A model generated the notes under the pieces. That model was not told where the DNA came from. It worked only from the letters and a program-made list of their open reading frames with translations, and did no database searches. A stretch of 64,000 bases of DNA, taken from positions 3,534,001 through 3,598,000 of the forward strand of contig JAWPMV010000001.1 of the NCBI GenBank assembly GCA_033391075.1, given 5' to 3'. A program made the translations under genes and the position numbers. Shown one piece after another: positions 34,591-43,280 of this stretch. The stretch's first letter is position 1. Every line of letters begins with the position of its first letter. The stretch is from Bacteroidia bacterium (GTDB taxonomy: Bacteria; Bacteroidota; Bacteroidia; J057).

Positions 34591-35184
34591 ATGCGAAATA
34601 TTCTTGTTTCTTGTATTTGCCTGTTTTTCTTTCTCATTCTGGAAGAGACCCATGCACAAACCCTTGTCTATAAGGGCTATAAAGGGGATGATTACATCGG
34701 AGACATGATCGTGAAGCGAGAAGTTAAAGGTGATCAGGTATTCTTCCATTCTGAAGCCATCCTCAATGTTCGTTTTCTCCTGAATTGGGAACTTCGCTTT
34801 TATTATGAGGCAGATTTCAAAGGCGGGGACCTCAAACGCTCACTCGTGCAATTGACCCGAGACGGAAAACTACGCACAGAAGTAAAAGGCCAAAGAGAAG
34901 GAAGTTATTACAATTCTGATGTTGATGGAGACAAGGAAAGCCTGCAAATCCCCAATATTGATTACTGCGTTTTAAACACCTACTTCGAAGCCCCCAAAGG
35001 TCGAAAGAAGATATTCTCAGAACGCTGGGGCAGCTGGCTAACTGTAGAGGATCAGGGAAACGGCCGATATATTCTCCAGCCCCCCAACGGCAGCCACAAT
35101 ACCCTCATTTATAAAAACGGCATTTGTCAGGAAATGCAATTCAACCATACGATTGCAAAAGTGAGGTTTGTATTGAAAGAATGA
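34591..35184 (+). CDS. Secreted DUF6134-like protein
   Basis: A 197-residue protein with a signal peptide ending ETHAQ. The body is a single beta-rich domain starting LVYKGYKGDDYIGDMIVKRE and containing the segment TYFEAPKGRKKIFSERWG, which matches my recollection of the DUF6134 family. Such proteins are small, exported and of unknown function. It follows the monooxygenase gene by 39 bases on the same strand, so co-transcription is possible. No catalytic residues can be named. Confidence 0.7.
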   Translation: MRNILVSCICLFFFLILEETHAQTLVYKGYKGDDYIGDMIVKREVKGDQVFFHSEAILNVRFLLNWELRFYYEADFKGGDLKRSLVQLTRDGKLRTEVKGQREGSYYNSDVDGDKESLQIPNIDYCVLNTYFEAPKGRKKIFSERWGSWLTVEDQGNGRYILQPPNGSHNTLIYKNGICQEMQFNHTIAKVRFVLKE

Positions 35185-35374
35185 AGATGTGTTCTGGTGG
35201 TACAGCACAATTATAAGCACTTGAATACGAGAACACTTGAACACAAGCACACTTCTCCCCCCTACCCGCTTGCTAAGGTATCCATCACGCTTATTAAGCA
35301 ATTTATCAATTGCTGCAACTATGATACGGAAATGCTTGTATTTCATGCATAAGCCTTTGTAAAAAACCCGTATT

Positions 35375-36391
35375 ATGAGAGCATTTATACTTAGAAACAC
35401 AGCTGTCTCGCTCCTACTATTACTTTCGTTGGCCTTTTTACAGGCCCAGGGAGTTAGAATGATCCAAAATGAACATCATGGAGACAGCAGCTATTATGAC
35501 ATCTCCGAGATTGCTCCAGGAAGATTCTGGATGGCTGGAGAGAATGGACTGCTAAATGAAATCGATGATGAAGGAAATCTGACCCGCATAGCATTCCCTG
35601 AGCCCGATCTGGATATTTTGAGAATTGTATCCAATGATGAAAAAGTATTCGTGGGTACCAATCATGGGGGACTTTTCAGTTATGACCTTCGCACTGAAAA
35701 ATGGCTAAAAGCAGTAGTCCCTGATAATTTTGAAAAGCGTTGCTTTTACGACCTTCTTTTATTACCAAATCAAAACCGCTTGATGGTTTCTGGAGGGCAT
35801 CAAAAAATTGCCAAGGGCATCAAGACGGTACCTTTAGGTTTTATCGCCAGTATAGACCTCGAGTTTTTCGAAGAATTAAATATTCACCATAAAAATTCTT
35901 TGAGTTTTGTCTGGTCTCTGGAGCATGCAGAAGGCAAGATTTATGCTGCCAGTTTTGGAGGACGGAACACTAAAATCATGCAGGCGTCAGAACTGGATTT
36001 GGAGTTTAGCAAACAAAGTGTTGTGCCAGGGCTCATACACCATTTAGAAGAAGCTGGTGGAAGCATCTTTTACAGTGGAACTGCTTCTTCCAAATATTCG
36101 CAGCATGGCATTATCGGCATGCTTGGGGGTCCCCATGAAAAACTGGATGGATACGGATGTATCTGGAGCATTAAAAGATTAGGGGGTGGTTGGCTAGGAC
36201 TCAACTATTATGGCGATGTCCTATTCCTGAGTGAATCTCTGGAAGTAGATAGCAAACTCTCTGTTACCAAAAATTCCATTTACGAATTCCAGCCCATCAA
36301 TGAGCATCAGGCTCTAATGGTCGGACACGGACAAAAATCCATGATGCTGGATTTGCATATGGACAAGAATAGATTGAGCGTAAAAAACTAG
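35375..36391 (+). CDS. Secreted beta-propeller-like protein
   Basis: A 338-residue protein with a signal peptide ending in FLQAQ. It contains repeated short blade-like segments (GRFWMAGENGLLNEIDDEGN, KVFVGTNHGGLFSYDL, KIYAASFGGRN, GWLGLNYYGDVLFL), consistent with a six- or seven-bladed propeller. I cannot assign a family or ligand. The gap before it (35185-35374) holds two CACTTGAA-containing 16-base imperfect direct repeats near 35218 and a small hairpin AGCAATT/AATTGCT at 35297-35314. The gene converges on nuoC with one base between their ends. Confidence 0.72.
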   Translation: MRAFILRNTAVSLLLLLSLAFLQAQGVRMIQNEHHGDSSYYDISEIAPGRFWMAGENGLLNEIDDEGNLTRIAFPEPDLDILRIVSNDEKVFVGTNHGGLFSYDLRTEKWLKAVVPDNFEKRCFYDLLLLPNQNRLMVSGGHQKIAKGIKTVPLGFIASIDLEFFEELNIHHKNSLSFVWSLEHAEGKIYAASFGGRNTKIMQASELDLEFSKQSVVPGLIHHLEEAGGSIFYSGTASSKYSQHGIIGMLGGPHEKLDGYGCIWSIKRLGGGWLGLNYYGDVLFLSESLEVDSKLSVTKNSIYEFQPINEHQALMVGHGQKSMMLDLHMDKNRLSVKN

Positions 36392-36392
36392 A

Positions 36393-36896
36393 TTATTTAT
36401 ATTCTTTGGGAGGATCTTTTTCTGGAAGGGGAATAGATCCGGGGATTCCCAGCAATGGGAATTCTTTCCTCAAAGGATGCCACTCATAATCTTCCGGCAT
36501 GAACATACGACGCAAATCCGGATGATTATTAAATTTGATACCCATCATATCCCATACTTCCCTTTCGTACCAATCTGCAGATTCCCATAGACTGGTAACT
36601 GAATCCAGGCTGGGATCATCTTCTTCTATTCGACAGGAAACACGCATACGGCGGCGACCTTCGATATTCACAAGATTATAAGAAACTTCAAAGCGCTTCT
36701 CATCTGTGTAGTAATCACTACCTGTGATATCTGAAAGGAAATTAAATCCGAACTGATCTCTTAGCACCTTTAGGACTTCTAAGATTTTCTTGGCATCCAC
36801 TTCTACAGTGATCTCATTGGCGTATCCGCGTACTTCAATGATGTAGTCCTGGAAGCTACTGGATTTGATGGTGTCTAGGAAATTGTTTTCCGCCAT
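36393..36896 (-). CDS. nuoC: NADH-quinone oxidoreductase subunit C
   Basis: A 167-residue NuoC, a peripheral-arm subunit of respiratory complex I at the cytoplasmic face of the inner membrane. Family signatures are clear: ITGSDYYTDEKRFEVSYNL, ADWYEREVWDMMGIKFNNHP, DLRRMFMPEDYEWHPLRKEF. Length is normal for the stand-alone subunit, not the NuoCD fusion. Oddly, its neighbours are pyrE (overlapping by 22 bases upstream) and a propeller gene, not nuoB or nuoD. It should be co-transcribed with pyrE. Confidence 0.95.
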   Translation of the reverse strand: MAENNFLDTIKSSSFQDYIIEVRGYANEITVEVDAKKILEVLKVLRDQFGFNFLSDITGSDYYTDEKRFEVSYNLVNIEGRRRMRVSCRIEEDDPSLDSVTSLWESADWYEREVWDMMGIKFNNHPDLRRMFMPEDYEWHPLRKEFPLLGIPGSIPLPEKDPPKEYK

Positions 36897-37510
36897 TGCT
36901 CAGGGTCTTTTTGCCACTCAAGGATCGTGGCTTGTTCTTCGGCCTTAAGATAGTCAAAGTCCTCGGCTTTTTGCAACAATTGGGACATATTTGTCAGGGA
37001 ATAGTACGGGCTTCCGGTACTTTTAAATAGTTCAGTAGCCTGAGGAAATCCATAACTAAATATGGCAATTGTACCCAAGACCTCAGCTCCACTCTCTTTG
37101 AGCGCATTGACAGCTTTCACACTACTACCTCCTGTCGAAATCAAATCTTCAATCACCACATATTTCCCTCCTTCTTTTATCTGTCCCTCTACAAGATTTT
37201 GCATCCCATGTCCTTTGGCTTTTGATCGAATATAGACCATAGGCAAGTCCATTTCATCTGCCACCAAAGCCCCCAATGCAATCGCTCCAGTTGCTACTCC
37301 AGCTATAGCTTCTGCTTCCGGAAATTTCTCGCGGATCATTTTTACAAAAGAGATCTTAATAAAATTTCGCACCTCAGGGAAGGAAAGACTCAATCGGTTG
37401 TCACAATAAATCGGAGATTTCCATCCGGAACTCCAGGTGAAAGGCTCGTTTACACTAAGCCTTACAGCTTTGATTTTAAGTAAATACTCTGCTATTTTGC
37501 TACTTTCCAC
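36875..37510 (-). CDS. pyrE: Orotate phosphoribosyltransferase
   Basis: A 211-residue enzyme converting orotate and PRPP to orotidine 5'-phosphate in pyrimidine synthesis. A GTG at 37510 is chosen as start: it gives VESSKIAEYLLKIKAVRLS, the normal N terminus, whereas the ATG at 37582 adds 24 foreign residues, overlaps the NUDIX gene and lies upstream of the likely promoter. Motifs are FTWSSGWKSPIYCDNR, the substrate loop IRSKAKGHGMQNLVEG and the PRPP motif VVIEDLISTGGSS. The PRPP motif and all expected domains are intact. It is co-transcribed with nuoC. Confidence 0.95.
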   Translation of the reverse strand: MESSKIAEYLLKIKAVRLSVNEPFTWSSGWKSPIYCDNRLSLSFPEVRNFIKISFVKMIREKFPEAEAIAGVATGAIALGALVADEMDLPMVYIRSKAKGHGMQNLVEGQIKEGGKYVVIEDLISTGGSSVKAVNALKESGAEVLGTIAIFSYGFPQATELFKSTGSPYYSLTNMSQLLQKAEDFDYLKAEEQATILEWQKDPEQWRKTIS

Positions 37511-37534
37511 GACTAAATATTGATGATTAGCGAG

Positions 37535-37542
37535 CAAAACTA
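37535..37542 (-). promoter_or_regulatory. -7 element for pyrE-nuoC
   Basis: TAGTTTTG on the minus strand (37542 to 37535) matches TAnnTTTG. It predicts a start near 37528 and an 18-base leader before the GTG of pyrE. No clear -33 TTTG is seen. It shares its first bases with the ATG of the divergent NUDIX gene. Confidence 0.45.
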
Positions 37543-38243
37543 TGAAAATATTTGCATTAAATCTCTCTATTGAATTTCTCAACCAGGAGAGTCAGCGCAA
37601 TTATAATTTCGAATTGATTAGTTTGGAAGATCTGATGGGAATTCTGTTTAAAGGGACGGAATTTGCCAATCAAAAACTCTACGTAAGAGGAGAGAATTCC
37701 CCTGACTTTGTTCAGCACGTATTTGAGATCCAAAAAAATAACGTTTGGAGAGACATGGAGCTAAGCATTGCCTTTGTCTTTCGAAGCAAAGAACAAGAGG
37801 AAAGGTTCTGGGAAGAATTCAGGGACCTGTTTAAATCCGTAGATGCAGCAGGGGGCTTGGTGCAGAATGAGCGGCAGGAGTATTTGATGATCTACAATCG
37901 AAAGAGATGGACCCTTCCCAAAGGGCATGTTGAATGGCAGGAACCAATTGAAGAAGCAGCCCTTAGAGAGGTTTTGGAAGAGACGGGCTTGAAAGAGGTC
38001 GAATTGCGAGAACAAATGCCTGAAACTTTCCATACCTTCAAGAAGAAAAAGAAGTGGATCATGAAAACCACTTTTTGGTATAAAATGTATGCCTCCTCTG
38101 AGCAGGAACTTATCCCTGAAACTGCAGAGGACATTGAAGACGTAAAATGGATGAGTAAAGAGGAGTGGATGAATGTAGCTGAAGACAGCTATCCTTTAAC
38201 CCGAGACCTCTTTGTAAATGAATTTACAAAAAGCCTGATCTGA
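37542..38243 (+). CDS. NUDIX hydrolase
   Basis: A 233-residue protein with an N-terminal domain of about 100 residues and a C-terminal NUDIX domain. The NUDIX box is GHVEWQEPIEEAALREVLEE followed by TG, which fits G-x5-E-x7-R-E-U-x-E-E-x-G. It hydrolyses a nucleoside diphosphate linked to another group; the substrate is not predictable. The gap to pyrE is only 31 bases, and it is followed 2 bases later by the OmpA-type gene. Confidence 0.9.
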   Translation: MKIFALNLSIEFLNQESQRNYNFELISLEDLMGILFKGTEFANQKLYVRGENSPDFVQHVFEIQKNNVWRDMELSIAFVFRSKEQEERFWEEFRDLFKSVDAAGGLVQNERQEYLMIYNRKRWTLPKGHVEWQEPIEEAALREVLEETGLKEVELREQMPETFHTFKKKKKWIMKTTFWYKMYASSEQELIPETAEDIEDVKWMSKEEWMNVAEDSYPLTRDLFVNEFTKSLI

Positions 38244-38245
38244 GT

Positions 38246-40189
38246 ATGCGGATTATCTTAATCTTTCTTACGACTACTTTACTATTTCCCTCTTTCCTTA
38301 GTGGCCAGATTGCTTTTTGGCAAAAGTATATTGGCGGCACGCATTATGACGCGGGCCAGAGAATTATTTGCCGGCCCGATGGATCATTGATTGTTGCAGG
38401 CAAAGTCCTTTCTCAGGACGGCCATGTAGATGCAAATCATAGCGAAAATGCAGATGTGTTTATTGCTCGATTTGCTACCCAGGGAAATTTTTTCTGGAAA
38501 AGTATCATTGGAGGTTCAGGAGAAGAAAGTCTGGAAGAATTTATCGAAACCCGGGATGGAGGATACCTTCTCGTTGGTTCTTCAAATTCATCAGATGGAG
38601 ATATTAGCCAAAATAAAGGAGGAAATGATGTGTGGATTGCCAAATTGGATATTCGGGGGAATATTGAATGGAGCAAGACTTTTGGAGGTTCAGGAGATGA
38701 TCGGGGAACCGCTGTTATTCAATTGCCCGATGGAGGCTACCTCCTGGGAGGGGAATCCAGTTCCACCAATGGAGATATGCAATCTCAGCACCATGGAGGG
38801 CTAGATAGCTGGATCGCTAAACTGACCAGTAAGGGCCGCATCCTTTGGGAGAAACATTACGGAGGCAGCGGAAATGAAAAAGTCAGTAGAATCCATCAAT
38901 TGGGCGAAGAAGAATTTCTAATCCTGAATTCCTCTGATTCCAGAGATTTTCAGGTAGCGGGAAACCTGGGTAAAAAAGATGCCTGGCTTTTTAAAATAGA
39001 TTATCAGGGGGAATTGACCTGGCAAATGAATATAGGAGGTGAGGACAATGATGACCTCCACGGAAGCATGGTTGACTCTGATGGAAATATCGTCATTTCT
39101 GGGACCAGCTTTTCGAAAACCGGTATCATGCTGAGTCAGGCAGGTAAAGGAGATTGTTGGCTCTTTAAACTCAATCCCGCTGGAGCAATTCTTTGGAGTC
39201 GCACCTATGGAGGCCCAAAATCTGATGGTGCCAATACCATTCGAGAAGGCCTGGATGGCAACTACCTGCTTTGTGGAATCACCCGTTCTCATATGGGGGA
39301 TATCCCTCGAAATTCCGGCTACTATGACGGTTGGTTTGCCAAACTCGATAGAAATGGCGAACCTCTTTGGTCACGAACGATTGGCTATGGAGGGAAAGAT
39401 GCCCTGGTAGATATCATGGAATTGAGTGTAGGAGGATACCTGGGAGTGGGATTTTCTCAATTCTCTCCGGCAGACAATCTACAGGCGGGTCACAAAGGCT
39501 TATATGATATGTGGGTCGTAAATTTTGGTGATCCACAGAAAGGCATGAATGTTCGGCCATACAAAACACCTCCAGTCCTAACGGGGACCGTTACAGATGT
39601 CCACAATGGACAGGGACTGGAATCAGAGATCATCCTCAGCAATACAAGAACCCTAGATTCTCTCAATTCGACTTTTTCTGATCTTGATAGTGGAAAATTT
39701 TATACCCTCCTCCCCTCTTATGGTTTGGTCAGTATCAATGTGCAAAGTAAAGGTTACCTTTTTTATGGACAGGATGTCAGCATGGATACCATTATTGATA
39801 AAACCATGATTAGTCGGGAAATAAAACTGGAACCTATCCAGATCGGAAGTTCTCTTATTCTGAAAAACATCAATTTCAATACAGGTAAATGGGATCTCTT
39901 GTCAAGCTCCTATCCGGAATTGGAACGGGTGGTTGATTTTCTGAACCTCAATCCCAGAGTTGTCATTCAGGTAAGTGGTCATACCGACAATACCGGAAAT
40001 AAAGCCCAGAAAGTAGAACTCTCCAATCGCAGAGCACTTGCGGTCAAAGACTATTTGGTAGAGCAGGGAATCAATCCCAATCGACTCAAAGTAAAAGGAT
40101 ATGGAATGTATCGACCGATCGCTACGAATAAAACGGAAGCGGGAAGAAAGAAAAATCGTCGAGTGGAGTTTGAGGTTTTGGTGAAATAA
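38246..40189 (+). CDS. Propeller-OmpA outer-membrane protein
   Basis: A 647-residue protein with a signal peptide ending in FLSGQ. Residues 22-430 are seven or eight repeats of a WxxxxGGSGxD type (SIIGGSGEESLEEFIETRDG, TFGGSGDDRGTAVIQLPDG, HYGGSGNEKVSRI), a delayed-propeller motif of surface proteins. A short carboxypeptidase-regulatory-like segment (about 445-530) precedes a C-terminal OmpA domain with SGHTDNTGNKAQKVELSNRR and GYGMYRPIATNKTEAGRKKN, which binds peptidoglycan. It is probably an outer-membrane protein tethered to the wall with a large propeller outside the barrel-less domain. It starts 2 bases after the NUDIX gene. Confidence 0.87.
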   Translation: MRIILIFLTTTLLFPSFLSGQIAFWQKYIGGTHYDAGQRIICRPDGSLIVAGKVLSQDGHVDANHSENADVFIARFATQGNFFWKSIIGGSGEESLEEFIETRDGGYLLVGSSNSSDGDISQNKGGNDVWIAKLDIRGNIEWSKTFGGSGDDRGTAVIQLPDGGYLLGGESSSTNGDMQSQHHGGLDSWIAKLTSKGRILWEKHYGGSGNEKVSRIHQLGEEEFLILNSSDSRDFQVAGNLGKKDAWLFKIDYQGELTWQMNIGGEDNDDLHGSMVDSDGNIVISGTSFSKTGIMLSQAGKGDCWLFKLNPAGAILWSRTYGGPKSDGANTIREGLDGNYLLCGITRSHMGDIPRNSGYYDGWFAKLDRNGEPLWSRTIGYGGKDALVDIMELSVGGYLGVGFSQFSPADNLQAGHKGLYDMWVVNFGDPQKGMNVRPYKTPPVLTGTVTDVHNGQGLESEIILSNTRTLDSLNSTFSDLDSGKFYTLLPSYGLVSINVQSKGYLFYGQDVSMDTIIDKTMISREIKLEPIQIGSSLILKNINFNTGKWDLLSSSYPELERVVDFLNLNPRVVIQVSGHTDNTGNKAQKVELSNRRALAVKDYLVEQGINPNRLKVKGYGMYRPIATNKTEAGRKKNRRVEFEVLVK

Positions 40190-40243
40190 GAAAGATGTAA
40201 AATGAGGATAAGTCAAGCTTTCTTACTTCTCAAATCCTTGTTC
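40189..40243. repeat. 55-bp direct repeat, copy 1
   Basis: The 55 bases starting AGAAAGATGTAAAATGAGG are repeated at 40549-40603, exactly 360 bases downstream, with two mismatches (40208 and 40212). The first base belongs to the OmpA-type stop codon region. The pair brackets two palindromic elements. Confidence 0.9.
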
Positions 40244-40264
40244 TGCATTCTCTCCTTCCCTTTT

Positions 40265-40382
40265 GTCATTCCTAGGCTTGAATAAGGGCAGTATCCTGCG
40301 CCGAGGAATCTGTATATAGGGCTTATAGGAATTCAGGATTTCTCAGCACACTAGCCCTACCAAAATCCCGCTTCGAAATGAC
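40265..40382. repeat. Palindromic element A
   Basis: The ends GTCATTCC and GAAATGAC are imperfect inverted repeats. Inside, CCGAGGAATC (about 40301-40310) faces GGATTTCTCAG (about 40337-40347), and TAGGGCT faces AGCCCTA near the centre. The layout matches REP-like intergenic palindromes in Bacteroidota. Confidence 0.65.
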
Positions 40383-40432
40383 GATTAGAATTGATGGATC
40401 GAAGGTATTGACATCAAGCTTCATACAGCCTT

Positions 40433-40533
40433 GTCATTGCGAGTCGTAATCCACGGCGAAGCAATCTCCTTGGCAACAAATAGCTCTCGGATTCAAGGAG
40501 ATTGCTTCGCCCAACATTTTGGCTCGCAATGAC
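40433..40533. repeat. Palindromic element B (GTCATTGCGAG type)
   Basis: The outer arms GTCATTGCGAG (40433-40443) and CTCGCAATGAC (40523-40533) are perfect. An inner 18-bp arm, GGCGAAGCAATCTCCTTG (40455-40472) with CAAGGAGATTGCTTCGCC (40494-40511), is also perfect. This GTCATTGCGAG...GCAATCTC design is a well-known dispersed palindrome in Bacteroidota and other genomes. As RNA or cruciform DNA it would be very stable. Confidence 0.9.
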
Positions 40534-40548
40534 AAAGTTGTTTAAAGC

Positions 40549-40603
40549 AGAAAGATGTAAAATGAGGGTAAATCAAGCTTTCTTACTTCTCAAATCCTTG
40601 TTC
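40549..40603. repeat. 55-bp direct repeat, copy 2
   Basis: Second copy of the direct repeat, 53 of 55 bases identical to 40189-40243. Similarity continues after it (TGCATTC), with a 7-base insertion in this copy. Together with copy 1 it frames palindromes A and B. Confidence 0.9.
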
Positions 40604-40625
40604 CTTATTCTGCATTCATCCTCCC

Positions 40626-41351
40626 CTAATTAAAAAGCTCTGTAAAACTGTAAAAGCCCTTCTTGCCCTGCATCCACTCTGCAGCAATGACCGCTCCCAG
40701 TGCAAATCCTCTCCGATTATGTGCCTTGTGCTCTATACTGATTTCATCAATAGCAGAAGTATAACAGACTTTATGCCGTCCAATGATTTCACCTGAACGA
40801 ATATAACCGACAGATAGCTCCTCAGCTTCAGGGGCTCGATTTAAGAGAGCATCTGTTGCGATACGATTCTTTCTATCTAATCCTTCCAACACCTGATTAC
40901 TGAGGCTTACAGCCGTTCCACTGGGGGCATCAGCTTTATAACGATGATGCTGCTCTTCAATAAAAACATCGTATTGCGGATATCGGTTCATGAGCTCTGC
41001 CAGTTTTTGATTGAGCAGAAAAAGCACATTTACCCCCACCGAAAAATTGGAACTATATAAAACGCTGGCATCCGCTTTCTTTGTCATTTCTTCGACCTCT
41101 CCCAGCCTGTCATACCATCCCGTAGTTCCGGTAACAAATGGGATACCCAGTTTGAGAACTTTCTGGAGGTTGGGGAAAAATGCATCCGGATGGGTAAACT
41201 CAATAATTGCATCCACTTCCTCTGCTTTCAAGGCTTCCAACTCATGCATATTGTCTTTGTCAATCTTCGCGACAATTTCATGTCCTCTTTCCAGGGCTTC
41301 GACTTCTATGGCCTTACCCATTTTTCCATATCCCAATAATGCCAGTTTCAT
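40626..41351 (-). CDS. dapB: 4-hydroxy-tetrahydrodipicolinate reductase
   Basis: A 241-residue cytoplasmic enzyme of lysine and meso-diaminopimelate synthesis. It shows the N-terminal NAD(P)H motif LLGYGKMGKAIE, the catalytic EEQHHRYKADAPSGTAVSLS (His pair and Lys), and the C-terminal HKAHNRRGFALGA. It is shorter than the E. coli enzyme, as usual in Bacteroidota. It follows DUF5683 and parB in the conserved order, but the signal peptidase gene commonly found next is absent; instead a repeat block follows. Confidence 0.96.
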   Translation of the reverse strand: MKLALLGYGKMGKAIEVEALERGHEIVAKIDKDNMHELEALKAEEVDAIIEFTHPDAFFPNLQKVLKLGIPFVTGTTGWYDRLGEVEEMTKKADASVLYSSNFSVGVNVLFLLNQKLAELMNRYPQYDVFIEEQHHRYKADAPSGTAVSLSNQVLEGLDRKNRIATDALLNRAPEAEELSVGYIRSGEIIGRHKVCYTSAIDEISIEHKAHNRRGFALGAVIAAEWMQGKKGFYSFTELFN

Positions 41352-41391
41352 AGAATAATTATTTGATTCTTGCCTTCTTTATGAAGGAGGG

Positions 41392-41399
41392 CAAAAATA
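41392..41399 (-). promoter_or_regulatory. -7 element upstream of dapB
   Basis: TATTTTTG on the minus strand matches TAnnTTTG in the 69-bp gap between the DUF5683 gene and dapB, without a clear -33 box. An imperfect hairpin (TTGCC.TTC with GAAGG.GGCAA) spans 41370-41396 between it and dapB. It may give dapB its own transcript. Confidence 0.4.
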
Positions 41400-41420
41400 A
41401 AACATTTTTATATGGACTTC

Positions 41421-42275
41421 CTAGAATTTGAATTGCAGAGAGAGGCCGGGATAAAAGGAGGTTCCACCGACACCCATATTGAGTTGCAATACATCCGGTC
41501 TAACTCTCATGCTTAAATCTTCGGATACATCAAAGCCTCTCAAATGAGCATGCACATAGGCTTCGGCAATCTGGATCACATGCCATCCCGCTAATAATAG
41601 GTAGGCATTATCGCGGCGACTTCTGTACTGGTTTCTTTGGGTTCTGAGTCCTTCTGTATCAAATCTTGCACTCAAATCCGTCTCTACTCCATCCAGGGCG
41701 AGCAGATAGGCCGTACCAAAGCGACGGTAACGCACATTATTGAAATTGATCCACCAGACAAAGGCACCATAACCGGCATAAAAGATGGGGATTTTCCAGT
41801 AGGATCGATTGTATGCCTGTCCCCAGCCAGGAAATATGGCACTTCTTTGCCAGGCTACCGCCGGATCATAGGGAGGAGGATTGGGTTGCTTGGTAAAGCC
41901 CTTGGGGTAAGGGATATTCAGATCATTATCCCTCCAGGGAATTTTGATAGTAAGTTGATACTTCTCGTTGACTTCCTTGATCTCAGGCAAATTGTCTTTT
42001 ATGGCTGTAGCACTTTTGTTGAGAAACTTTTCTTCCGGCTTTTTGGATTTATCTCCCAGGTATTCAATTTCCAGGGGAAAGGGCTTAACAGGATATTTTG
42101 TTTTATACAGGAATTGAGGAATTTCTTTCGGGATTCTCACTTCCAGTCTATTGATATCCTGTGCAGACAATTGCAGTCCCAGTATCATAGGAAGAAGCAG
42201 CAGGATTAATTTCCTGAATTGAAGGATGCCGTTATGTAAAAACAGATTTGCTATGGATCTCCTATTTATGCTCAA
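41421..42275 (-). CDS. DUF5683 protein
   Basis: A Bacteroidota-specific exported protein that usually lies between parB and dapB. The signature PGWGQAYNRSYWKIPIFYAG is followed by hydrophobic helices and a beta-rich C terminus (YPGLSLQFKF). The start is unresolved. The only ATGs open the frame at 42401, inside parB, and would put 70 residues before the hydrophobic core; a TTG at 42275 gives a more normal signal (FRKLILLLLPMILGLQLSAQ) and is listed. Function is unknown; cell-envelope or division roles are guesses. Confidence 0.8.
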   Translation of the reverse strand: MSINRRSIANLFLHNGILQFRKLILLLLPMILGLQLSAQDINRLEVRIPKEIPQFLYKTKYPVKPFPLEIEYLGDKSKKPEEKFLNKSATAIKDNLPEIKEVNEKYQLTIKIPWRDNDLNIPYPKGFTKQPNPPPYDPAVAWQRSAIFPGWGQAYNRSYWKIPIFYAGYGAFVWWINFNNVRYRRFGTAYLLALDGVETDLSARFDTEGLRTQRNQYRSRRDNAYLLLAGWHVIQIAEAYVHAHLRGFDVSEDLSMRVRPDVLQLNMGVGGTSFYPGLSLQFKF

Positions 42276-42360
42276 GAGTGTAGTCCAAACAGCCAAATGG
42301 TTGTAAGGCGGGGCAAATTTGGAAAAAAATTCGGAGAAAGTACGGATGAATGAGGCTTTC

Positions 42361-43236
42361 TTAAATATCCAGCAATTCCAAAATCCGCTGAAGATCATCA
42401 TTGCTACTAAAGTTGAGCTTTATTTCTCCTTTGCCATCTTTCTTTTGGATCAGGCTTACTTTATTCCCAAATTTTTCTTCCAATTGACGTTCCAGATGAT
42501 CAAGATGTATGCGATTGGGATCCGATGTTTTCTCCGTTTTCTTTTTCTCTTTAGGAGTGCCAAGTTTTCGGACCAGATCTTCGGTTTGACGAACTGACAA
42601 TCCTTTGCTGATGATGTCCTCAAAAATGCGAAGCTGCATGGTTTGGCTGTCTACCGTAATCAGGGTTCGCCCATGGCCAAAGCTTATTTTCTTTTCTTTA
42701 AGTGCCTTCTCAATTTCAGCAGGCAATTTCAGCAAACGCAGATAATTTGATACAGAGGTTCTGTTCTTTCCTACCTTTTCCCCCAATTGATCCTGTTTCA
42801 ATCCCAGTTCGGAAATCATGCGCTGGTAGGAAAGGGCTATTTCGATAGGATTCAGGTCTTCCCGCTGGATGTTTTCAATCAAGGCCATTTCCAGCATCTG
42901 CTCATCATCGGCTGTACGAACATAAGCAGGGACTTCCTTTATTCCTGCGATGCGGGCAGCTCTCATTCTTCGCTCTCCGGCAATTAGTTGATATTTATTC
43001 GCGGAAAGTTTGCGGACCGTCAAAGGTTGAATAATGCCATGCAATTTGATCGAATCAGCCAGATCATTCAGTTTACTTGAATCAAAATTATTTCGGGGTT
43101 GGAAGGGATTAATCTCAATATTCGCCAAGGGAATTTCATTGACGCCTGCAGGCGATACATCCGGTTTGTTTGAAGGAAGATCTGTAGGAAGTATTGCTCC
43201 CAGTCCTTTACCCAGTCCTTTGTTTCTCTTTGCCAT
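42361..43236 (-). CDS. parB: Chromosome-partitioning protein ParB
   Basis: A 291-residue ParB/Spo0J, a CTP-dependent clamp that loads at parS sites to segregate the origin region. The start is the typical AKRNKGLGKGLGAILPTD. The CTP-binding core has NPFQPRNNFD and the motif GERRMRAARIAGIKEVPAYV; the central helix-turn-helix has LGLKQDQLGEKVGKNRTSVS, and a C-terminal dimer domain follows. parA, normally directly upstream, is missing here: the next gene is a kinase. I saw no perfect parS palindrome in the window. Confidence 0.96.
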   Translation of the reverse strand: MAKRNKGLGKGLGAILPTDLPSNKPDVSPAGVNEIPLANIEINPFQPRNNFDSSKLNDLADSIKLHGIIQPLTVRKLSANKYQLIAGERRMRAARIAGIKEVPAYVRTADDEQMLEMALIENIQREDLNPIEIALSYQRMISELGLKQDQLGEKVGKNRTSVSNYLRLLKLPAEIEKALKEKKISFGHGRTLITVDSQTMQLRIFEDIISKGLSVRQTEDLVRKLGTPKEKKKTEKTSDPNRIHLDHLERQLEEKFGNKVSLIQKKDGKGEIKLNFSSNDDLQRILELLDI

Positions 43237-43280
43237 AGTCTCTCAAATTGCCCGAGCAAAATACAAAGAAGATTCCAGAT

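Noticed and set aside
37511-37582. pyrE start at 37582
   Set aside because: It would overlap the NUDIX gene head to head, precede the likely -7 element and add residues not found in PyrE proteins.
40265-40533. CRISPR array
   Set aside because: The block has two different palindromes and one pair of direct repeats, no regular repeat-spacer pattern and no cas gene nearby.
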